Made by a program: the position numbers and the translations under genes. DNA of 64,000 nt from JANWVO01 sp964458495 (lineage in GTDB: Bacteria; Acidobacteriota; Terriglobia; Bryobacterales; Bryobacteraceae): NCBI GenBank assembly GCA_964458495.1, contig CAYWJB010000001.1:124001-188000 (forward strand), written 5' to 3'. Below are positions 15,519 to 23,211 of the stretch, piece by piece. Each line of letters begins with the position of its first letter. The stretch's first letter is position 1. The notes beneath the pieces were generated by a model. The model had not been told where the DNA came from and ran no database searches. It worked only from the letters and a program-made list of their open reading frames with translations.

Positions 15519-16127
15519 TCACCCGGAATCTGTGCGCGCGGCTTCGAGCCGCGCCACGCGGAACATGCCGCGCAGCATGGCGGGCTCCTCATGAACGATT
15601 TGCAGCCCGGCCTGGCGCGCCAGCCGGGGCAACGGCACATTGAGGTCCGTCGCCAGCAGCCGCATCAGCGGGTTCAGGGCGCGGCGGATGAGGCGCGGCC
15701 TGTGCGCGCCGTCGTGGTACTTGTCGAACAGCGCAATGCGCCCGCCGGGCTTCAGCACGCGCGCCGCCTCCCGCAGGCAGGCGAGCGGGTCCGGGACGAT
15801 GGCGAGGATCAAGTGCAGCACCACGCAGTCGAAGCAGGAATCGGGAAACGCCAGCCGCTGCGCGTCCATACGCAGGAACCGCACAGGGGAGGCGCAGCGG
15901 CGCTCCAGCGCTTTCCGGATCATGCCGCGGCTGGCGTCCACGGCGATCACCTCGAGCCCTTCGGGCAGGAGAGGGAGATCCTGCCCGGTGCCGCAGCCGC
16001 AGATCAGCACGCGCTCGCCGGCGCGAAGCCCGGCCATCGCGAGCGACCGCTTCCGGTGGGGATCGAATGCGATGAAACGGTCGTAGTGGGGCGCGTAGAG
16101 GTCCCAGCGGCGGATATGCCAGCTCAT
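15519..16127 (-). CDS. Class I SAM-dependent methyltransferase (UbiE/MenG-like)
   Basis: 202 residues. The Rossmann motif I is GERVLICGCGTGQDLPLL, with Asp in VIAVDASRGMI as ribose-binding acid, motif II region CFDCVVLHLILAIVPDP and LKPGGRIALFDKY as post-motif. The N-terminal YAPHYDRFIAF resembles UbiE/COQ5 proteins and small phospholipid N-methyltransferases. Substrate not predictable. The start was chosen because its ATG overlaps the preceding stop by 4 bases (ATGA), coupling it to the URO-D-like gene. Confidence 0.85.
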   Translation of the reverse strand: MSWHIRRWDLYAPHYDRFIAFDPHRKRSLAMAGLRAGERVLICGCGTGQDLPLLPEGLEVIAVDASRGMIRKALERRCASPVRFLRMDAQRLAFPDSCFDCVVLHLILAIVPDPLACLREAARVLKPGGRIALFDKYHDGAHRPRLIRRALNPLMRLLATDLNVPLPRLARQAGLQIVHEEPAMLRGMFRVARLEAARTDSG

Positions 16128-17080
16128 GCGGAACGGAGAATGCGGCTCAGCGCGAGCAACTTTGCGTGCGGCGATTCGTCGGGCACGGAGCAGCCCGGCG
16201 CGCAGATCCACTTTGGCGCTGCAGCGGCGGCATCGCGGAGCATGGCACGGACCTGCGCCTCTGGCGCGCCGACCACGGTGCGGTGATCCAGTCCGCCCAT
16301 CAGTACAGCGGCGGTCTTCTTGCGGGCGGCGCTCAGCGCCACGCCCGTTTCGTGGGCCGAATAATGGATCACCTGCACGGGCCACCCTTGCCAGAAATGA
16401 TCGAGGTATACCTTTGGGCCGTGCAGGTGCAGGATGTTCAGCTGGGCGTCCTTCGCCGCCTCCAGAACCATGCGGTCGAACGGCTCGCTGAAACGGCGGT
16501 ATTCCTCCAGGCTCAGCACGCCCTGCTGGGCGTTGTCGACAGCCAGGAAGATGCCGGATGCGCCCGCCTCGAGCGCGCGCCGGACGTGGTTCGCTTCCGA
16601 GCGCGCGATGGCCTCCAGCGCGTCGAGCAAAGCCTGCGGGCGGGACCGCATCAGCTCCATCACGGCTTCCTTTGAGGAGATCTTCGTGGCCTGGTTCCAG
16701 GGATTGAACACGGTCTCGACGAAGTGTTTCTGCCCCGCCAGCCCGTCGCGGATCAGCTCGAGCGCTTTCACCTGCTCCGGAAACGGATTCTCTATGGGCT
16801 TCAGTTCGGGCCATGCGGCGCCGGAAGGCTTCGGATACGGGTAGTCGCTCATCACCTTGACGATGTCGAGCCGGTAGCGGCGGGCGAAATCGAGCGTTGT
16901 GGCCGCATGCTTCCTGCCGGGCTGGTCCTCGTCATGGAAGTGATGCCAAAACGAGTAGGGCGGCCGGTCCGGCGAGCGGCCGGCGAGGACGCGGTTCACC
17001 CGTTCCTTGGGCGAAAGCTCTTTTCCGGCAGGCGCGGCAAATCCCGCCATTGCAAGAGAAAATTCGCGTCTGTTGAACAT
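16124..17080 (-). CDS. Uroporphyrinogen decarboxylase-fold protein
   Basis: 318 residues. Start MFNRREFSLAMAGFAAP looks like a remnant Tat leader. The body has the URO-D/corrinoid-methyltransferase pattern: KERVNRVLAGRSPDRPPYSFW, VKVMSDYPYPKP, HLHGPKVYLDHF, ICAPGCSVPDESP. In true HemE the N-terminal arginine-rich motif is FRQAGRY-like; it is absent here. A catabolic or methyl-transfer paralogue is more likely than haem synthesis. GGAGGAACCC precedes the ATG. In an operon with the GlcD-like oxidase (22 bases upstream) and the methyltransferase. Confidence 0.75.
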   Translation of the reverse strand: MFNRREFSLAMAGFAAPAGKELSPKERVNRVLAGRSPDRPPYSFWHHFHDEDQPGRKHAATTLDFARRYRLDIVKVMSDYPYPKPSGAAWPELKPIENPFPEQVKALELIRDGLAGQKHFVETVFNPWNQATKISSKEAVMELMRSRPQALLDALEAIARSEANHVRRALEAGASGIFLAVDNAQQGVLSLEEYRRFSEPFDRMVLEAAKDAQLNILHLHGPKVYLDHFWQGWPVQVIHYSAHETGVALSAARKKTAAVLMGGLDHRTVVGAPEAQVRAMLRDAAAAAPKWICAPGCSVPDESPHAKLLALSRILRSA

Positions 17081-17102
17081 GGGTTCCTCCGGTTTTTCCG
17101 TC

Positions 17103-18533
17103 CTATGCAGGCAGAGCACTGCCCGGGATCACGGGCGGCTGGCGGAGCTCCGGGCAGGCAGGGCCTTCGGGCAGGAGTTTGCCCGGATTGAACAGGCGGG
17201 CCGGGTCAAATGCCAGCCGGATGCGCCGCATCAGTTCCAGAGACTCGGCCGAAAACTGGCGGTTCATCAGGTGGATTTTTTCCATGCCGATGCCATGTTC
17301 TCCGGTGATAGAGCCGCCGGATTCCACGCAATATTCAAGAATGTCGAATCCGGCTTTCTGGGCCTTTTCGATGTCTCCCGGCCGGCGGGCGTCGAACAGG
17401 ATGATGGGGTGCATGTTGCCGTCGCCGGCGTGGAAGATATTGCCGATGGCAAGCCCGCTGCGGCGGGAGACGTCCTCGATGTAGCGCAGCGTGGGGGCGA
17501 TTTTCGTCCGCGGCACGACGCCGTCGTGCACGTAATAAAAGGGGCTCACGCGGCCGATGGCGCCGAAGGCGTTCTTGCGCCCCTTCCAAAGGAGCTGCCG
17601 CTCGCCTTCATCGCGGGCGCGCCGCAGCGCGGTGGCGCGGCACACGGCGCAGGCCTGCCGGACCTGTTCCGCCTGTTCCGCCACGGCCTCGCGCACGCCT
17701 TCCAGTTCGATCAGCAGCACGCCCGCCGCGTCCAGCGGATAGCCGGCGTGCACGGCCTCTTCCACCATCTGGAGCATGGAACCGTCCAGCATCTCCACGG
17801 CAGCGGGGGTGATGGCGCGGGCGGTGATCTCGCTCACCGTGCCCGCGCAATCGTCCACCGTGTCGTAAATTGCCAGGAACGTCTCCACGGCCTCGGGTTT
17901 CCGCATCAGCCGCACGATGACCTTCGTCACCATGCACAGCGTGCCCTCGCTGCCCGTGATCAGGCCGGTCAGATCATAGCCGGGGGAATCGGGCCAGAAG
18001 GCGCCGGTGCGAGCGATCTCGCCGTCCGGCAGCACGACTTCGAGGCCCAGGACATGATTCGCGGTGACGCCATAGGCGAGCGTGTGCGGCCCGCCCGCAT
18101 TCTCCGCCACGTTGCCGCCGATGGTGCAGGCCCGCTGGCTGGAGGGGTCGGGCGCGAAGAAGTATCCGTAGGGCGCGGCCGCAGCGCTGATGTCCAGGTT
18201 CACCACGCCGGGTTCCACCACCGCGCGCTCGTTCAGGGGATCGATCTCGAGGATCCGGTTCATGCGCGCGAAGGAGACCAGGATCCCGCCTCCACGGGCG
18301 ATGGCGCCGCCGCTCAGGCCCGTACCAGCGCCGCGGCCCACCAGCGGCACGCCGTGCCGGCGCGCGAGCTTCACGATGGCGCTGACCTGCTCCGCGGTGC
18401 GCGGGAACACGACGATGTCCGGGCGCCCCTTGTCCACGCCGCCGTCATACTCATACAGCCGCAGATCCTCGGGCCGGTCCAGAAAGCCCCGCTCGCCGGC
18501 GATGCGGATCAGCTCCTGCTTCCAGTCGGGCAT
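17103..18533 (-). CDS. FAD-linked oxidase, glycolate oxidase GlcD-type
   Basis: 476 residues. FAD-binding type 4 domain near 40-215 (GRGAGTGLSGGAIA, GGNVAENAGGPHTLAYGVT) and FAD-oxidase C-terminal domain near 215-460 with HAGDGNMHPIILFD and GSITGEHGIGMEK. These enzymes oxidise 2-hydroxyacids such as glycolate or D-lactate and pass electrons to a membrane partner. GlcE/GlcF subunits are not adjacent, so it may be a stand-alone D-2-hydroxyacid dehydrogenase. GGGAGGGG precedes the ATG. Confidence 0.9.
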   Translation of the reverse strand: MPDWKQELIRIAGERGFLDRPEDLRLYEYDGGVDKGRPDIVVFPRTAEQVSAIVKLARRHGVPLVGRGAGTGLSGGAIARGGGILVSFARMNRILEIDPLNERAVVEPGVVNLDISAAAAPYGYFFAPDPSSQRACTIGGNVAENAGGPHTLAYGVTANHVLGLEVVLPDGEIARTGAFWPDSPGYDLTGLITGSEGTLCMVTKVIVRLMRKPEAVETFLAIYDTVDDCAGTVSEITARAITPAAVEMLDGSMLQMVEEAVHAGYPLDAAGVLLIELEGVREAVAEQAEQVRQACAVCRATALRRARDEGERQLLWKGRKNAFGAIGRVSPFYYVHDGVVPRTKIAPTLRYIEDVSRRSGLAIGNIFHAGDGNMHPIILFDARRPGDIEKAQKAGFDILEYCVESGGSITGEHGIGMEKIHLMNRQFSAESLELMRRIRLAFDPARLFNPGKLLPEGPACPELRQPPVIPGSALPA

Positions 18534-18571
18534 GGCGCGCCCCTCCCTGCCAACAGCCTACAGCTTCCAGC

Positions 18572-19093
18572 CTACAGCAGGGATTCGATGCTTTGGATCA
18601 GCTCCGGCTCCAGCCAGTTGCGCGGCCCGATGTGCTTCTGGCGCACGCGGCCGCGGCTGTCGATAACGTAGGTCTCGGGGTACTTGAAGGTGCCGTAGGC
18701 GGCGCTGATCCGGGCTTCCGGATCGCGTGCAGTGAGGAACCCGATCTTGGCCTGCTTGCGGAAACGCTCGTAGGCCGCCATGTTGCGGTCCACGCTCACG
18801 CCGAGAACCACCACGCCCTTCGGCGCCAGTTGCTTCGCCATCGCATCCAGCGACGGCAGTTCGTCGATGCAGGGCGGACACCATGTGGCCCAGAAGTTCA
18901 GCACCAGCACCTTGCCGCCGAACTCCGAGGTCGAGATCTGCCGCCCGTCGTCGGTCAGGATGGAGAATGAGGGCGCGCGGTCGCCGACCGCCACCACCTT
19001 CTCCCGCAGCGAGTCCGCCACGATGAAGCACAGCGCCACCAGGATGGCGGCGGCGGCGGTCTGAATGGACACCATCAGCTTCCGGTTGGTCAT
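18572..19093 (-). CDS. TlpA/ResA-like membrane-anchored thioredoxin
   Basis: 173 residues: N-terminal membrane anchor (about 8-26), then a TlpA-type thioredoxin domain with active site WATWCPPCIDELP and the central cis-Pro region TFKYPETYVID. Probably periplasmic thiol reductase, for example in cytochrome maturation. The ATG at 19093 is chosen because it gives the anchor directly. Its promoter region overlaps that of the divergent pterin gene. Confidence 0.87.
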   Translation of the reverse strand: MTNRKLMVSIQTAAAAILVALCFIVADSLREKVVAVGDRAPSFSILTDDGRQISTSEFGGKVLVLNFWATWCPPCIDELPSLDAMAKQLAPKGVVVLGVSVDRNMAAYERFRKQAKIGFLTARDPEARISAAYGTFKYPETYVIDSRGRVRQKHIGPRNWLEPELIQSIESLL

Positions 19094-19104
19094 GGGGTGG
19101 AAAC

Positions 19105-19114
19105 TATAATTGTA
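19105..19114. promoter_or_regulatory. Overlapping divergent -10 boxes
   Basis: TATAAT at 19105-19110 on the plus strand overlaps TACAAT on the minus strand (19109-19114). They would serve the PTPS gene and the TlpA gene respectively. No clear -35 hexamers. Confidence 0.35.
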
Positions 19115-19156
19115 TCGAGGGTCGAGACCTCCGCATCTACCCCTACTGGAACCGTT

Positions 19157-19567
19157 ATGTGGATCACCCGGCGCGTGGAATTCTCGGCATCCCACGCCTG
19201 CCGCCGCCCGGACTGGGCGGAGGCGGAGAACCGCGCCGTTTACGGGGAGGAAGCCAACCCGCGCGGGCACGGGCACAATTTCGTCCTGGAAGTGACGCTG
19301 GAGGGCGAGCCCGACCCGGTGACCGGCATGGTGGTGGATCTCAAACAGGTGAAGTCGGTCCTGGAAGAGGAGGTGATCGCGCCAATGGATCACCGCCATC
19401 TGAACCATGAGGTGCCGCCCTTCGACCGCGTCGTCCCTACCACGGAAAATCTCGCGATCGAGATCTGGCGGAGGCTCGAACCCCGCTTCCGCGGCGGCGC
19501 CGCGCGGATCCGCACCGTCCGGCTGTACGAGACCGAGGATCTCTACGTCGAATATGAAGGCCGCTGA
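19157..19567 (+). CDS. 6-pyruvoyltetrahydropterin synthase family protein, Glu-for-Cys (PTPS-III type)
   Basis: 136 residues. Zinc histidines are present (FSASH and GHGHN), but the usual catalytic Cys, eight residues before the last His of GHGH, is Glu: YGEEANPRGHGH compared with FGKCNNPFGHGH in the next gene. PTPS paralogues with Glu at this site (PTPS-III) form 6-hydroxymethyl-dihydropterin and replace FolB in folate synthesis; this is known for Plasmodium and diverse bacteria. FolE two genes downstream would supply the substrate. ATG 19157 precedes the first conserved strand; the ribosome site is weak. No folB is seen in the window. Confidence 0.78.
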   Translation: MWITRRVEFSASHACRRPDWAEAENRAVYGEEANPRGHGHNFVLEVTLEGEPDPVTGMVVDLKQVKSVLEEEVIAPMDHRHLNHEVPPFDRVVPTTENLAIEIWRRLEPRFRGGAARIRTVRLYETEDLYVEYEGR

Positions 19568-20069
19568 GCATTGCTTGCCCCGTGTGCGCGTGGGGCGGCG
19601 GTACCGCTTCTCGGCCGCCCACCGGCTCCACACGGACCTGCTGCCGGCCGAGCGCAACCGCGAAGTGTTCGGCAAGTGCAACAACCCTTTCGGCCACGGG
19701 CACGACTATGTGATGGAGTTGATCCTGGAAGGCGAGACGGACCCGGCGACCGGCCGGCTGGTGCCGCTCGAGATGCTGGATCACTTCGTGAGGCGCGTGT
19801 GGCTGGATCAGGTGGACCGCCGCAACCTGAACCTCGATCTGGCGGAGTTCGCCGCCCTGGTTCCCACCACCGAGAACCTCGCCGCAGTGGCCGCCCGCCG
19901 CCTGGCGCAGGCGTGGCCGCGCTGGTTCGCGGGCCACCGCGCGAGGATCGTGAAGCTCAGAATCTGGGAGACCCCGAGGAACATCTTTGAAGTGTCCGTC
20001 CCGGCACAGGACGGGCAGGAAGCAGAGCCCCATGAAGCCATCCTCGAAAGCCGTCATCAAGGTTCTTGA
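19554..20069 (+). CDS. 6-pyruvoyltetrahydropterin synthase/QueD family protein (canonical Cys)
   Basis: 171 residues, overlapping the preceding paralogue by 14 bases. Zinc ligands in FSAAH and HGHD, catalytic Cys in FGKCNNPFGHGH, and the Asp/His region VWLDQVDRRNLNLDL. The canonical active site fits either 6-pyruvoyltetrahydropterin or 6-carboxy-tetrahydropterin (QueD) production from dihydroneopterin triphosphate. It carries about 30 extra C-terminal residues rich in Glu/Gln. No queC/queE neighbours are seen, so the final product is undecided. Confidence 0.82.
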   Translation: MKAAEHCLPRVRVGRRYRFSAAHRLHTDLLPAERNREVFGKCNNPFGHGHDYVMELILEGETDPATGRLVPLEMLDHFVRRVWLDQVDRRNLNLDLAEFAALVPTTENLAAVAARRLAQAWPRWFAGHRARIVKLRIWETPRNIFEVSVPAQDGQEAEPHEAILESRHQGS

Positions 20070-20652
20070 ACACAAGCGCGAAGAGGGCGCCATCGCCGCG
20101 CATATGCGCGAAATCCTGCGCGCCCTGGGGGAAGATCCCTCCCGGGAGGGGCTGCTCTCCACGCCCATGCGCTCAGAGAAGGCGCTGCGCTTCCTCACCA
20201 GCGGCTACACGGCCGACATTCACAAGATTGTCAACGGCGCCATTTTCAACGAGCGCTGCGACGAGATGGTGGTGGTGAAGGACATCGAGTTCTTCTCCCT
20301 CTGCGAGCACCACCTGCTGCCGTTCTATGGCAAGGCGCACGTCGCCTACATCCCGAAGAACAAGATCATCGGGTTGAGCAAGATCCCGCGGCTGGTGGAC
20401 GTCTTCGCGCGAAGGCTGCAGGTGCAGGAGCGGATGACGCAGCAGATCGCCGCCTGCATCCAGGAGGTGCTCGACCCGCTTGGCGTGGCCGTCATCACCG
20501 AGGCGCGGCACTTCTGCATGATGATGCGTGGCGTCGAGAAGCAGCACTCCTCCACCACGTCGTCGGCCATGCTGGGCGAGTTCCGCCGCCGCAAGGAAAC
20601 GCGGGACGAGTTTCTCTCGCATGTGAGGCACCAGGGTCTGGCCGGCTGGTAG
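20032..20652 (+). CDS. folE: GTP cyclohydrolase I
   Basis: 206 residues. Makes 7,8-dihydroneopterin triphosphate from GTP, the shared precursor for both PTPS paralogues upstream. Zinc and active-site motifs are FFSLCEHHLLPFYGKAHVAYIP, GLSKIPRLVDVFARRLQVQERMT and EARHFCMMMRGV with HSSTTSSAMLG. All expected catalytic Cys and His residues are visible. The ATG at 20032 has AGGAAGCAGAG upstream. The gene starts inside the end of the preceding paralogue (38-base overlap), indicating strong coupling. Confidence 0.96.
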   Translation: MKPSSKAVIKVLEHKREEGAIAAHMREILRALGEDPSREGLLSTPMRSEKALRFLTSGYTADIHKIVNGAIFNERCDEMVVVKDIEFFSLCEHHLLPFYGKAHVAYIPKNKIIGLSKIPRLVDVFARRLQVQERMTQQIAACIQEVLDPLGVAVITEARHFCMMMRGVEKQHSSTTSSAMLGEFRRRKETRDEFLSHVRHQGLAGW

Positions 20653-20703
20653 CGCCGCTCCGCCACGGGGCCGCGCGCCTGCTTCGCTACTATGGTAGGT
20701 AGC

Positions 20704-21093
20704 ATGAGCCAGGATCTGAGGCACTTTGAAGTCGCCGACCCCTTCGGCCGGACCTGGAACGTCGAGTTCCGCTGGCAGCAGAACGCCATCTCGATCCGCC
20801 ACGCCGACGCCATCGACTGCAAGTACTACATCTCCTGCGGCGATGAGAAGCGGGAACTGGTGGTGGCCCTTCGCCATCCGGACCTGCTGGAAGTGGCCGC
20901 GCGGCGCGGCCGCCCGCTCTCCGACCCCTGGGTGATCCACCTCGCCAACTGCCACGTCCGCCACATGATCTCCACCTGGGAGGACATGGACAAAGTCCTG
21001 GTCACGGTGCCACCGGCCGACCTGGAGCGGCACAGCCTGGCCATCGCCGAGGAGGAGCGGCAGGAAAGGGAGCGCCGGATGGCCTCCCGGTAG
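20704..21093 (+). CDS. Conserved-looking protein of unknown function
   Basis: 130 residues, cytosolic by composition. It begins MSQDLRHFEVADPFGRTWNVEFRWQ, a beta-rich half (FGRTWNVEFRW, NAISIRHAD, KYYISC), and ends in a charged helix EEERQERERR. I do not recognise the family. The nearer ATG (20704) follows GGTAGGTAGC; another ATG exists 4 codons upstream. TACTAT at 20688-20693 could be a -10 box, so it may start its own transcript after folE. Confidence 0.6.
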   Translation: MSQDLRHFEVADPFGRTWNVEFRWQQNAISIRHADAIDCKYYISCGDEKRELVVALRHPDLLEVAARRGRPLSDPWVIHLANCHVRHMISTWEDMDKVLVTVPPADLERHSLAIAEEERQERERRMASR

Positions 21094-21182
21094 CATTTTC
21101 CCGTTGCATTCCTTCCCCGTCTTTGGCGACAATTCACACTGAACGCATCCAACACCCCGGATTGGGATGAGGTGAACCGGTC

Positions 21183-21425
21183 ATGATCGAATGTCCCGAA
21201 TGCGGCGCTGACATCGACGTGGAAGAAGACGAACTCGACGAGGGCGAGACCATCCTCTGCGACGAGTGCGGGCGGAGTTTCACGGTCGCTGGCCTGGATC
21301 CGCTGGAGCTGGAACCGGAAGAGGACGAATTCGACCTCGACGAGGACTTCGACGAAGACGAAGAGGACTTCGACGAGGAGGAAGAAGAGGATGAGGAGGA
21401 CGAGGAGGAAGAGGACTGGCGGTAG
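21183..21425 (+). CDS. LysW-like zinc ribbon with long acidic tail
   Basis: 80 residues. Four zinc cysteines in IECPECGAD and ILCDECGRSF, followed by LDPLELE, then about 30 almost purely Asp/Glu residues and a C-terminus EEEDWR. LysW/ArgW amino-group carrier proteins share the ribbon, the DPLEL segment and an acidic tail ending EDWGE, whose last Glu is the attachment point. Here the end is EDWR, so carrier chemistry cannot be assumed. No LysX/LysZ/LysY genes are near. The start of the next gene overlaps it by 35 bases. Confidence 0.6.
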   Translation: MIECPECGADIDVEEDELDEGETILCDECGRSFTVAGLDPLELEPEEDEFDLDEDFDEDEEDFDEEEEEDEEDEEEEDWR

Positions 21426-21783
21426 CCTCCTCGCTCTCTTTCTCTGCCTGTGCGTCCCGCGCCCCGGGCTGGGGGAACAGAAGCCGGAGCCGGCAGTGAT
21501 CGCCGGCACCGTGTTCCGGGATCCCGGTTTCGCGTTTCCGGGCGCGGAGGTGGAGGTCCAGCCGGTCTCGCCGCCCGGCGCAAAGAAGGCGAAGCGGTCA
21601 ACCGTGAAAACCGACGCACGCGGCGAGTTCGCTTTTCAGGTTCCCCCGGAACCGGGGGAGTACAGAGTGACCGCCCGCGCCCGAGGTTACCGGCCCGAGG
21701 AGCGCGTGGTGAAACTTTCGGGCGGACCGGAGCGTCATGACATCTATCTGACGCTCAAGCCCGCCGGGAGCGAAGAGAAGTGA
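21391..21783 (+). CDS. Small secreted CarboxypepD_reg-like protein
   Basis: 130 residues: basic start and signal peptide (LLALFLCLCVPRPGLG), then a carboxypeptidase-regulatory-like beta sandwich with VIAGTVFRDPGFAFPGAEVEV, TDARGEFAFQVPPEPGEYRVTARARGY and ERHDIYLTL. Such domains are common in acidobacterial exported proteins and may mediate surface or protein contacts. Start overlaps the LysW-like gene. Coupled to the next gene by GTGA. Confidence 0.78.
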   Translation: MRRTRRKRTGGSLLALFLCLCVPRPGLGEQKPEPAVIAGTVFRDPGFAFPGAEVEVQPVSPPGAKKAKRSTVKTDARGEFAFQVPPEPGEYRVTARARGYRPEERVVKLSGGPERHDIYLTLKPAGSEEK

Positions 21784-22187
21784 ATTATCCACGTTTCTGC
21801 CTGCCCTTGCTGTTGCTGGCCGCCCTGCTCGCCCCCGGCATGCAGTGGACCAACCAGAAGAAGGAAAAGGGCAGGGACCCCAACATCCGCAACGTCTCCG
21901 GCGTCGTCACGCTTCCTGACGGCTCTCCCGCGGCGGGAGCCGTGGTGCAGCTGAAGAACCTCAAGACGCTTCAGATCCGTTCCTTCATCACGCGCGAGGA
22001 CGGCAAGTACCAGTTTCAGAACCTCTCCACCAGCATTGATTACGAGCTCATAGCGAACTCTCACGATATGCAGAGTCCGAAGCGCACTCTTACCATCTTC
22101 GACACGCGGCTCGATGCCGTCGTGAACCTGAAACTGGAACGGAAACGGGAACAACCCAAGTCAGAGGAAAAGGAGAGCAAGCCATGA
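21780..22187 (+). CDS. Small secreted CarboxypepD_reg-like protein
   Basis: 135 residues from a GTG overlapping the preceding stop. Signal peptide (FCLPLLLLAALLAPGMQ), then one regulatory-like domain: NVSGVVTLPDGSPAAGAVVQLKN, REDGKYQFQNLSTSIDYEL, DAVVNLKLERK. Lys/Glu-rich C-terminus. Resembles its upstream neighbour in layout but not closely in sequence, so they are probably distant paralogues. Coupled by ATGA to the redoxin. Confidence 0.78.
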   Translation: MNYPRFCLPLLLLAALLAPGMQWTNQKKEKGRDPNIRNVSGVVTLPDGSPAAGAVVQLKNLKTLQIRSFITREDGKYQFQNLSTSIDYELIANSHDMQSPKRTLTIFDTRLDAVVNLKLERKREQPKSEEKESKP

Positions 22188-22732
22188 CGATGTTCGCCGC
22201 CATCGCCGCCCTGGCCATGCTGGGAGCGCCAGGGAAGGTAGAGTCCATCAAGGCCACCGATCTGGACGGCAAGCCGGTTGAGATGCAGACCGCCGGCAAG
22301 ATCACCACGGTGATCTTCATCTCGACCCAATGCCCCATTTCGAACGACTACAACGAGCGCATGAAGGCTCTCTACAACGAGTTCAGCGCCAAGGGCGTGC
22401 AGTTTGCGTTCCTGAACTCCAACTCCACCGAGTCCTCCGCCGATGCCGCCGAGCACGCGCGCAAGCACGGCTTCCCGTTCCGCGTGCTGAAGGACGTGAA
22501 CAACGTCGAGGCGGACCGGTTCTCGGCGGAGTTCACTCCGCACGTATTTGTGATCGGCAAGAATTCCGAGATCATCTACCGCGGCGCCATTGATGACTCG
22601 CGCCCGGCGGACAAGGTCAGCAAGACGTACCTGAAGGACGTTTTGAACGCCGCCCTGGAAGGCAAGCCGCTGCCGGTGACCGAGACCAAGGCATTCGGCT
22701 GCACCATCAAGCGGGTGAAGAAGAGCACGTGA
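22184..22732 (+). CDS. Redoxin-domain protein (AhpC/TSA-like)
   Basis: 182 residues with a short exported-looking start (MTMFAAIAALAMLGAPG). Redoxin fold: ITTVIFISTQCPISNDYNERM holds the peroxidatic-like Cys (TQCPIS), and FTPHVFVIGKNSEIIYRG follows. A second Cys near the C-terminus (FGCTIKR) may resolve it. Probably a periplasmic peroxidase or thiol reductase. It sits between a secreted regulatory-like protein and a TlpA thioredoxin that could recycle it. Confidence 0.82.
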   Translation: MTMFAAIAALAMLGAPGKVESIKATDLDGKPVEMQTAGKITTVIFISTQCPISNDYNERMKALYNEFSAKGVQFAFLNSNSTESSADAAEHARKHGFPFRVLKDVNNVEADRFSAEFTPHVFVIGKNSEIIYRGAIDDSRPADKVSKTYLKDVLNAALEGKPLPVTETKAFGCTIKRVKKST

Positions 22733-23202
22733 AACGCCTGCTGCCCGTCCTTCTGATTCTCACAGCCGGACTTGTCCCCGCGGCGGACCTTAGGCCGATG
22801 GACGAGTCCGGCTACGCACGGCTGGTCGCCTCAGCCAAGGGCAAGGTGCTGCTGGTGAACTTCTGGGCCACCTGGTGCGCGCCTTGCCGCAAGGAGATGC
22901 CGGAACTGGTTGCGCTGGTGGCGAAGTACAGAAGCAAAGGCCTTGAACTCGCCACCGTCGCTATCGACGAGGAAAGCGACCGGCGCTTGGTGGCCGAGTT
23001 CCTCGACAAGGCCAAGGTTCCGCCTCCCACGTTCATCAAGAACTTCAACAGCGACGAGAAGTTCATCTCGCTTGTGGACCCGCGCTGGTCCGGAGGGCTG
23101 CCCTTCACCGTCGTCTATGACCGCTCAGGCAAGAAGGCGCGTGTGTTTCCCGGCGAGCTGAACATGAGGGAGCTCGAAGAGTTCCTTCGCAAGATCCTCT
23201 GA
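22729..23202 (+). CDS. TlpA-like secreted thioredoxin
   Basis: 157 residues from a GTG overlapping the redoxin stop (GTGA). Signal peptide (LLPVLLILTAGLVPAA), then thioredoxin fold with NFWATWCAPCRKEMPEL and cis-Pro region WSGGLPFTVVYD. Likely periplasmic reductase acting with the redoxin. Last gene of the plus-strand operon. The convergent lysA begins 10 bases away, with no strong terminator hairpin. Confidence 0.88.
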   Translation: MKRLLPVLLILTAGLVPAADLRPMDESGYARLVASAKGKVLLVNFWATWCAPCRKEMPELVALVAKYRSKGLELATVAIDEESDRRLVAEFLDKAKVPPPTFIKNFNSDEKFISLVDPRWSGGLPFTVVYDRSGKKARVFPGELNMRELEEFLRKIL

Positions 23203-23211
23203 ACGGCGGCC

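Noticed and set aside
21290..21425. Possible frameshift or tandem-repeat artefact in the Asp/Glu run
   Set aside because: Frame stays open and ends in the LysW-like EDW motif, so the run looks genuine.
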